Shown piece after piece: positions 6,913 through 11,777 of a stretch of DNA of 11,777 bases. This DNA comes from Acidimicrobiia bacterium UBA4744 (GTDB lineage: Bacteria; Actinomycetota; Acidimicrobiia; Spongiisociales; UBA4744). The notes under the pieces are model-generated. The model ran no database searches. It saw only the letters and a list, made by a program, of their open reading frames with translations, and had not been told where the DNA came from. The position numbers and the translations under genes are program-made. How positions within the stretch are numbered: position 1 is the stretch's first letter; each line of letters begins with the position of its first letter. The DNA lies in NCBI GenBank assembly GCA_002403855.1, contig DHIO01000003.1, positions 29,225 through 41,001 on the forward strand, given 5' to 3'.

Positions 6913-7365
6913 CTACACCACCACCGGTTTGGCCGCAATCTCGAGGCCACCCAGATAGGTTCGGGCGTGCACCCGCAGTACCGGTGCGTCGGGTGGTAGG
7001 ACGTCTCCGGAGGGGACGCGGGCGGCATGCCCACCCATGAAGGCGCGGCCGTCGATCTCGACCATCCAAGCATCGGGGACCCGCAGCGCCGCTCCCCCCA
7101 TCACCGTGACGATTGCCAGATCGGCTCCTCCGGCGGCGAGTTCGGCATCCCGCAGGTCGAGATCGACTCCGCCCATCACCGTGGTCACCTTTCCCGACCA
7201 AAGGTTCTCGGCTCGGCTGGCAAACTTCTTTCCTTCCATGATGGTGACGATCTCGAAGTCGCCGGTCGTCTCGTCACCCAAACCGAGGAATAGCTGGCGG
7301 GCAAGCACTCCCAGTCCGTAGACCAGCGAAGTGAGGAACGCCAACTTGAAGAGCTTCCTGAGCAT
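6913..7365 (-). CDS. LiaF-like (cell-wall-active antibiotic response) C-terminal domain protein with N-terminal membrane segment
   Basis: With the start at 7365 the protein has 150 residues. A hydrophobic stretch at about residues 5-28 (FLTSLVYGLGVLARQLFL) is a likely membrane anchor. The rest is the beta-rich repeat fold of LiaF/VraT C-terminal domains, recognisable by recurring MGG turns: VMGGVDLDLRDAEL, VMGGAALRVPDAWMVEIDG, FMGGHA and YLGGLEI. LiaF inhibits the LiaRS envelope-stress system in Firmicutes; in actinobacteria this domain occurs in many proteins of unknown role, and no histidine kinase or regulator is nearby, so a LiaF function is not implied. An ATG 12 bases further upstream (7377) is in frame, but GGAGG lies five bases before the 7365 ATG, favouring the shorter form. 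It is divergent from the zinc-ribbon gene and 84 bases upstream of fadN on the same strand. Confidence 0.82.
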   Translation of the reverse strand: MLRKLFKLAFLTSLVYGLGVLARQLFLGLGDETTGDFEIVTIMEGKKFASRAENLWSGKVTTVMGGVDLDLRDAELAAGGADLAIVTVMGGAALRVPDAWMVEIDGRAFMGGHAARVPSGDVLPPDAPVLRVHARTYLGGLEIAAKPVVV

Positions 7366-7370
7366 GCCGT

Positions 7371-7375
7371 CCTCC
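7371..7375 (-). promoter_or_regulatory. Ribosome binding site that sets the LiaF-like gene start
   Basis: GGAGG on the minus strand is followed by five bases and the ATG at 7365. It overlaps codons that would be inside the gene if the ATG at 7377 were used, and that ATG has no comparable SD. The shorter protein (starting MLRKLFKL) is therefore preferred. Confidence 0.7.
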
Positions 7376-7414
7376 ATCGGGTACCACCCAATTCTTGCAG
7401 TTCCGGACGACGGG

Positions 7415-7420
7415 TACGAT
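7415..7420 (+). promoter_or_regulatory. Possible -10 box for a leaderless zinc-ribbon gene transcript
   Basis: TACGAT, a good TANNNT match, is followed by six bases (CAGGCG) and then the GTG at 7427, so transcription could start on the start codon. Upstream, TTCTTG at 7392-7397 has 17-base spacing but matches a -35 poorly. Only a weak AGG could act as SD, which fits leaderless initiation. This is a positional inference. Confidence 0.35.
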
Positions 7421-7426
7421 CAGGCG

Positions 7427-7762
7427 GTGAGTATCGACATCGCCTGTCCGGCCTGCGGAGAGGACGAACGGTTGACCGGATCCCGGTCCGGCGACACGAT
7501 TCGGCTCGTCTGCCACGGGTGCGGAGAGTCTTGGGTCCGTGACCCGTCACCCCGTTGCCGGAGCTGCGGGAGCGAGGATCTTCGGGCTGCGGTCCAGGCC
7601 ATTGTCGAGAAGGGTCGCGGAACGCAGCTGTCGGTGGTGGGCACCAGAGTGGTTCATCTCTGCCGGTCGTGCGACGGAGCGCTCCTCGAGCGCTACAACC
7701 GCAACCGCCCCAATCCGCTCATGCCCGATGACCTGCCGGTTGACAACCCCGATGCCCCCTAA
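7427..7762 (+). CDS. Small double zinc-ribbon protein of unknown function
   Basis: From the GTG at 7427 the protein has 111 residues with four CxxC knuckles: C7/C10, C29/C32, C44/C47 and C79/C82, enough for two zinc ribbons. The first and second pairs flank a short beta hairpin; the fourth is separated from the third by about 30 residues containing a probable strand (QLSVVGTRVVHLC). The tail from about 90 on is polar and Pro/Asp-rich. No DNA-binding or enzymatic signature was recognised; such ribbons often mediate nucleic acid or protein contacts. An in-frame ATG at 7331 would lie inside the divergent LiaF-like gene and add a sequence with no zinc-ribbon features, so it was not chosen. The TAA lies 10 bases before the preferred start of the following P-loop gene (or overlaps it if the alternative ATG is used), so the two are probably cotranscribed. 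Confidence 0.72.
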   Translation: MSIDIACPACGEDERLTGSRSGDTIRLVCHGCGESWVRDPSPRCRSCGSEDLRAAVQAIVEKGRGTQLSVVGTRVVHLCRSCDGALLERYNRNRPNPLMPDDLPVDNPDAP

Positions 7763-7772
7763 CCTGAAGGGC

Positions 7773-8765
7773 GTGCCAACAACTATCCGCATCTTGCTGT
7801 TGCTTGCGCTGCCCGCCTCCGGCAAGTCGGAGATCTCCCGGTACCTGAAAACGTTGAGCTCCGCCGGGCGTGCCGATGGTTTTGGGTTCGGTCGTTTGAT
7901 CGAGCTGGACGACTATCCCTACGTCCATCTGATGCGTCGGATCTCTGCCGAGTTGCGGCGCTTCGACGGTGAACCCGTCTTTTTCGGTTCGGATTCGACT
8001 CCCTTCCTCGACAGCGGCGATTGGGGAACGCTGATCCATCTGATCAACGAGGATTACGCGAATCTCGGCACGGCCGGGCAACCGGACCCGCGGTCGGCGG
8101 CCCGTTGGCTGCTGGGTCGCCTCCAAAGGGCTCGTCGGGCCGCCGGTCTCGACTCGCCCTTCGGCGGAATGACCGACGACGTACGAGCGAGTCTCATCCT
8201 GTCGGTGGAAGAGGACGCTCGCAGACTCTGGCGAGCCCGTCGCCGGAGGATGGCGGAGGATCCGTCGGGAGCTACCGTCGTCATCGAGTTCGCTCGCGGC
8301 GGTCCGGAAGGTGCCGCGTTTCCCCTTCCCGATGCGCAGGGGTACCGCTATTCGCTGAGCCGGCTCTCACCGGAGATCCTGGTCGACGCTGCGATCCTGT
8401 ACGTGTGGGTCACGCCGGAGGAAAGCAGGCGCCGGAACGTCGAACGTGCCTGGCCGGGAAGGAGGGGCGACGAGTCGATCCTCCATCACGGCGTGCCGGA
8501 GGCGGTCATGCGACAGGACTATGGAACCGACGACCTGATGTGGCTCATCGAACACAGCGACGTGCCCGGCACGGTCCGGGTGGAAGCTCACGGAACGGTG
8601 TACCACCTGCCGGTGGCGGTGCTCGACAATCGAGAAGACAAGACCTCTTTTCTGCGGGCCGAACCGGAAACATGGTCGGACGAGGCGGTTGGGCGGCTGC
8701 ACCGAGAATTGAAGGATGCGTTCGAGAAGTTGACGGTGGCGAGCGCAGTCGATAGGGGTACTTAG
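7773..8765 (+). CDS. P-loop kinase-like protein of unknown family, first of a tandem paralogous pair
   Basis: Taken from the GTG at 7773 (330 residues), so that it aligns without gaps with the start of its paralogue at 8877. A Walker A motif, ALPASGKS (residues 12-19), ends a hydrophobic first strand. A second-strand LDDYPYVH (45-52) has the paired Asp seen where small P-loop kinases bind and activate their acceptor. TLIHLINEDY (86-95) follows. A probable Walker B-like strand gives VVIEFARGGPEG (169-180), and VTPEESRRRN (213-222) resembles the Arg-rich lid of nucleoside and sugar kinases. HHGVPE (238-243) and YGTDDLMWLIEHS (250-262) are invariant or nearly so in the paralogue. I infer an ATP-dependent phosphotransferase with unknown substrate; plain NTPase or AAA-like roles are alternatives. 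An upstream ATG (7752) would add seven residues and overlap the zinc-ribbon stop; neither start has a well-spaced SD. Confidence 0.75.
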   Translation: MPTTIRILLLLALPASGKSEISRYLKTLSSAGRADGFGFGRLIELDDYPYVHLMRRISAELRRFDGEPVFFGSDSTPFLDSGDWGTLIHLINEDYANLGTAGQPDPRSAARWLLGRLQRARRAAGLDSPFGGMTDDVRASLILSVEEDARRLWRARRRRMAEDPSGATVVIEFARGGPEGAAFPLPDAQGYRYSLSRLSPEILVDAAILYVWVTPEESRRRNVERAWPGRRGDESILHHGVPEAVMRQDYGTDDLMWLIEHSDVPGTVRVEAHGTVYHLPVAVLDNREDKTSFLRAEPETWSDEAVGRLHRELKDAFEKLTVASAVDRGT

Positions 8766-8770
8766 CCTCT

Positions 8771-8789
8771 ATCGCCCCGTCGGGGGGAT
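8771..8789 (+). other. GC-rich stem-loop just after the first P-loop gene
   Basis: Five bases past the TAG of the first P-loop gene, ATC-G-CCCC pairs with GGGG-G-GAT: seven base pairs, one G-G mismatch and a three-base loop. Only two T residues follow, so it is not a textbook intrinsic terminator. It could attenuate transcription or protect the upstream message, separating expression of the two paralogues. The rest of the 111-base gap (8766-8876) shows no gene and no clear promoter. Confidence 0.3.
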
Positions 8790-8876
8790 TGCGGAGAATC
8801 GGAGGTGAGCGTCGTTTGCGGTATCGCGGCCTGGTTCAGCCGTTGATAGTCGTGACGGGTCGGAATCTCCGGACAG

Positions 8877-9818
8877 ATGGCTGGTCGCATTGACACTCTG
8901 CTCCTGCTGGGCCTTCCGGCATGCGGGAAGTCCGTTATCCGCAGGTATCTCTCCTCTGTGCCGCACGAGGTTGCCGCATCGCAGTTCCATATCGGGCCGA
9001 TGGTTCAACTCGACGACTTCCCGCACGTTCACTTCATGTGGCGGATCTCGGAGGCCATGGCGAAGCTGGGGTTGGGCCGTGGATTCTTTGACTCGGCGGG
9101 GGAACAGTTTCGTGATCCGTACGAGTTCGGGACGCTGGTACGGCTACTCAACGAGGACTATTCCGCTCTCAGTGCCTCCTCGCTCGCAGCAGAACCTCCG
9201 GGGGAGTGGATCATGAACCGTTTGGAGAACGCCCGGGCCTCGACTGGGATGCCGGCTCCCTTCTCGGGGCTCGACCGGAGGGCACGGAAGGCGGTGGCCG
9301 ACGAAATCGATGGCGAAGCAGCGCCGTTTGCTGCCGAATGGTCCGGCAGGGTTCGGCCGCCCGGTTCGACGGTGGTGATCGAGTTCGCCCGGGGCGGGCC
9401 CGAAGGCTCGAAGCTTCCCCTGTCCGCCCCGTATGGCTATTCGTACGCGCTGTCTCAGTTATCCGAGGAGATCCTTCGTAGCGCCGTCATCCTCTACGTG
9501 CTGGTGACGCCTGAAGAAAGCCGGCGTCGCAACAGGGCGCGCGCCGAGCCGGGTGCACACGGCTCGGCCCTGCACCATGGAGTACCCGAACGAGTGTTGA
9601 GAGAGTCGTACGGAATCGATGACATGATGTGGCTGATGGAGCACAGCGAGGAACCGGGCACCGTGACCGTGCCAGCGCCCCAAGCGAACTTCCACCTCCG
9701 GGTTGCCTGCCTGGACAACCGCCACCACCGGTCTTCGCTACGGCGTGCGCCTCGACCCGGCGAAGCCACAGAGTTGCACGAATCTCTTTGTGAGGCGTTC
9801 GCCGGCTTGGTCGGATAG
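8877..9818 (+). CDS. P-loop kinase-like protein of unknown family, second of the tandem pair
   Basis: This 313-residue protein is collinear with the preceding gene product. Walker A is GLPACGKS at residues 12-19, the Asp pair is D46/D47 in LDDFPHVH, TLVRLLNEDY falls at 86-95, VVIEFARGGPEG at 166-177, VTPEESRRRN at 210-219, HHGVPE at 233-238, and YGIDDMMWLMEHS follows. Over about 103 residues from the GxTVVIEF strand to PGTV I count about 70 identities, roughly two thirds. The middle (about 98-160) and the C-terminal 35 residues are much less alike. All catalytic-looking positions are kept, so neither copy appears decayed; what differs may set substrate or partner. An in-frame stop at 8853 leaves the ATG at 8877 as the only normal start, although no good SD precedes it. 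It faces aceE, with 84 bases between the stops. No known family recognised. Confidence 0.8.
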   Translation: MAGRIDTLLLLGLPACGKSVIRRYLSSVPHEVAASQFHIGPMVQLDDFPHVHFMWRISEAMAKLGLGRGFFDSAGEQFRDPYEFGTLVRLLNEDYSALSASSLAAEPPGEWIMNRLENARASTGMPAPFSGLDRRARKAVADEIDGEAAPFAAEWSGRVRPPGSTVVIEFARGGPEGSKLPLSAPYGYSYALSQLSEEILRSAVILYVLVTPEESRRRNRARAEPGAHGSALHHGVPERVLRESYGIDDMMWLMEHSEEPGTVTVPAPQANFHLRVACLDNRHHRSSLRRAPRPGEATELHESLCEAFAGLVG

Positions 9819-9902
9819 GGCGGCCGGTCGAAGCCCGATTGCGACCACCGACCCGTCACGGGCGCGGGCGATCCTCAGCCGGCTGCCGACGTGAACCTCC
9901 GA

Positions 9903-11777
9903 CTACCTCCCCGCCGGATCGCCGACCTCCGGGTCGATCCCGTATCGGGCGATGGCGTCCTTCACGATCGAGGGCTGGACTTCGCCCCCGGTGGCAAGAG
10001 CGTCGAGCACCGCCACCACGACGTGCGGCCCGTCGGTCTCAAAGAAGCTGCGGAGGGCTTCCCTCGTATCCGACCGGCCGAAACCGTCGGTGCCCAGCGG
10101 CGTGAACGGGCGGGGTACCCAGCGGGCCACCTGATCCGGCACCGTCTTCATGTAGTCCGTGACGGCAACGACCGGGCCCCCGGCGCCGGCGAGTTGACTG
10201 GTGACAAAAGGCACTCGCGGGTTCTCACCGGGGTGGAGCCGATTCCATCGTTCGACTTCGAGAGCCTCTTCGCGAAGCTTCTTGTACGACGTGGCGCTCC
10301 ACAGCTCCGCTCCAACGTCGTAGTGCTCGGCCAGCTCCTTCTGTGCCTGCCGGGCGGCGGTGTGCGCGGGACCCGAGAAGAGCACGGTGGCTTGGTGGGT
10401 TGTGTCCGCCGGGGCAGGTGCCCACTTGTAGAGGCCGCTCATGATCCCATCGGTGGACCCTGCCGGCATCGGCGGCTGGGCGTAGTTCTCGTTGTAGAGC
10501 GTCAGGTAGTAGAAGACGTCCTCGTTGTCGACGTACATGCGATGGAGGCCCTGCTCGATGATTGTGCTCATCTCATAGGCGAAGGCAGGGTCGTATGCTT
10601 CGCAGACCGGGACGGTGGAAGCGAGCACCAGGCTGTGACCATCCTGGTGCTGCAGGCCTTCGCCGGCCAGGGTGGTGCGCCCGGCGGTTGCTCCCAGAAG
10701 GAACCCGCGAGCCCGGGAATCGGCCGCCGACCAGATGAGGTCGCCCACACGCTGGAAACCGAACATCGAGTAGAACGTGAAGAAAGGCACCATCGGCACT
10801 CCCCGCGTCGCGTAGGAGGTGGCGGCCGCAATCCAGCTGGCCATTGAACCGGCCTCGGTGATGCCCTCCTCCAGGATCTGGCCGTCCTTGCCCTCGACGT
10901 AGGACAGCAGCAGGTCGTGATCGACCGGTTCGTACAGCTGCCCGCGTGAGGCATAGATCTTCAATTCCTTGAAGAGCGCATCCATTCCGAAAGTACGCCC
11001 TTCGTCGGGGATGATCGGCACCACCCGCGAACCGATTTCGGTATCTCGAGCCAGGCTGCGCAGCAGGCGGGTGAACGCCATCGTCGTCGAGACTTCCTGG
11101 GCTCCCGACCCCGGCTCGAACTCGGCGAACGGTTCGTGAGTGGGCATTGCCAGGGGGCGGCGAGTGTTGATCACCCGGCTGGGCAGGTAGCCGTCGAGCG
11201 CCTTGCGCCGCTGCTGCAGGTAGTCGCATTCCGGTGAGCCCTGCGGTGGCCGGTAGTAAGGCGGGTCCTGATCGGGGGCCAGCGCCTCGGCCGGGATCTC
11301 CTCCTGAAGGTGCAATCGCTCTCGCAGGCCCATCAGTTGCTCGTTGGTCATCTTCTTGATCTGATGAGTGGCGTTGCGACCTTCAACATCCGGTCCGAGG
11401 GTCCAGCCTTTGATGGTCTTGGCGAGGATGACGGTCGGAGCGCCGACCATTTCGGTGGCAGCCTTGTAGGCCGCATAGATCTTGTTGTAGTCGAGACCGC
11501 CGCGTCGCAAATGCCAGATCTCCTCGTCGGTCATGTGCTCGACGAGTTTGCGGAGACGGGGGTCCGGACCGAAGAAATGCTCGCGAACGTAAGCGCCCGA
11601 TTCCGTCTTGTAGCGCTGGTACTCACCGTCGACGGTCGTGTTCATCTTGCTGACCAACACTCCATCGACGTCGGCCGCCAGCAGAGGATCCCAGTTGGAG
11701 CCCCACACGACCTTTATCACATTCCATCCCGCACCACGGAAGATGGCTTCGAGCTCTTGGATGATCTTGCCGTTGCC
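9903..11777 (-). CDS. aceE: Pyruvate dehydrogenase E1 component, homodimeric AceE type (5' part beyond window)
   Basis: The visible 624 residues are the C-terminal part of AceE, which decarboxylates pyruvate with thiamine diphosphate and reductively acetylates the lipoyl E2 of the pyruvate dehydrogenase complex. The frame runs open to the window edge, entering at GNGKIIQELEAIFRGAGWN, so the GTG at 11720 is an internal valine, not the start. Recognisable segments, in order, are GAYVREHFFG, the flexible-loop histidine in NATHQIKKM (fragment residue 138, E. coli H407), GYLPSR, IIPDEGRTFGM, catalytic Glu in ILEEGITE (304, E. coli E571), FFTFYSMFGFQRVGDL, GEGLQHQDGH (377, E. coli H640) and VLGTDGFGRSD-type LGTDGFGRSDTRE near the C-terminus. 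About 270-290 N-terminal residues, including the ThDP GDG motif, are outside. No E2 or E3 gene is visible. It converges with the P-loop pair. Confidence 0.96.
   Translation of the reverse strand, partial: GNGKIIQELEAIFRGAGWNVIKVVWGSNWDPLLAADVDGVLVSKMNTTVDGEYQRYKTESGAYVREHFFGPDPRLRKLVEHMTDEEIWHLRRGGLDYNKIYAAYKAATEMVGAPTVILAKTIKGWTLGPDVEGRNATHQIKKMTNEQLMGLRERLHLQEEIPAEALAPDQDPPYYRPPQGSPECDYLQQRRKALDGYLPSRVINTRRPLAMPTHEPFAEFEPGSGAQEVSTTMAFTRLLRSLARDTEIGSRVVPIIPDEGRTFGMDALFKELKIYASRGQLYEPVDHDLLLSYVEGKDGQILEEGITEAGSMASWIAAATSYATRGVPMVPFFTFYSMFGFQRVGDLIWSAADSRARGFLLGATAGRTTLAGEGLQHQDGHSLVLASTVPVCEAYDPAFAYEMSTIIEQGLHRMYVDNEDVFYYLTLYNENYAQPPMPAGSTDGIMSGLYKWAPAPADTTHQATVLFSGPAHTAARQAQKELAEHYDVGAELWSATSYKKLREEALEVERWNRLHPGENPRVPFVTSQLAGAGGPVVAVTDYMKTVPDQVARWVPRPFTPLGTDGFGRSDTREALRSFFETDGPHVVVAVLDALATGGEVQPSIVKDAIARYGIDPEVGDPAGR

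Noticed and set aside
7331..7426. Longer zinc-ribbon start at the ATG 7331
   Set aside because: It would overlap the LiaF-like coding region and its ribosome binding site; the added residues carry no family feature, and the GTG at 7427 has a well-placed TANNNT box.
7539..7772. Longer start for the first P-loop gene
   Set aside because: It would run through most of the zinc-ribbon gene in another frame. The paralogue starts exactly seven residues before the LLLL(A/G)LPA strand, matching the GTG at 7773.
8021..8755. 244-residue open frame on the plus strand within the first P-loop gene
   Set aside because: It overlaps the P-loop frame that is conserved in the paralogue; the product is Arg/Gly-rich with no motif.
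9819..9902. Terminator between the second P-loop gene and aceE
   Set aside because: Short pairings such as GGTCG/CGACC and CCCG/CGGG exist, but none is long or followed by T residues; nothing else was seen in this gap.
9891..10847. 318-residue open frame on the plus strand
   Set aside because: It lies antisense to the AceE catalytic region and has no recognisable motif.
11718..11720. GTG as the start of aceE
   Set aside because: The frame stays open to the window edge and the upstream residues (GNGKIIQELE) match AceE, so the gene is cut by the window, not short.

Overview
The window is a GC-rich, densely packed chromosomal stretch, most likely from an uncultured actinobacterium (Actinomycetota, possibly Acidimicrobiia-like). 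I infer this from several features taken together: a homodimeric AceE-type pyruvate dehydrogenase E1, a FadN/FadA beta-oxidation pair, a pyruvate-phosphate-dikinase-like protein lacking its PEP/pyruvate barrel, a tiny stand-alone Lrp/AsnC-type ligand-binding protein, a LiaF-like membrane protein, and possible TANNNT -10 boxes placed for leaderless transcription. No 16S or marker gene is present, so the taxonomy is tentative.

Layout. A fragment of an unknown upstream gene ends at 80, and 24 bases later a 713-residue PPDK-like protein (105-2246, +) begins. It converges with a directon on the minus strand. In transcription order this reads: LiaF-like membrane protein (7365-6913), FadN (6828-4417), FadA thiolase (4373-3219), macrodomain protein (3146-2583) and stand-alone RAM-domain protein (2520-2287). 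FadN (hydroxyacyl-CoA dehydrogenase plus enoyl-CoA hydratase) and FadA supply steps 2-4 of the fatty acid beta-oxidation cycle. No acyl-CoA dehydrogenase is in view.

Divergent from the LiaF-like gene runs a plus-strand group: a double zinc-ribbon protein (7427-7762), then two tandem paralogous P-loop proteins (7773-8765 and 8877-9818) with kinase-like motif architecture and no family I recognise. This trio is the least explained part of the window and the best candidate for something undescribed. It converges with the 3' two thirds of aceE (9903-11777, -), whose 5' end lies beyond the window edge.

The known genes describe central carbon metabolism: acetyl-CoA production by AceE and FadN/FadA, and a PEP/pyruvate-type phosphotransfer protein. 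No mobile element, CRISPR array, tRNA, rRNA or integration signature was seen, and no gene-free stretch exceeds about 110 bases.
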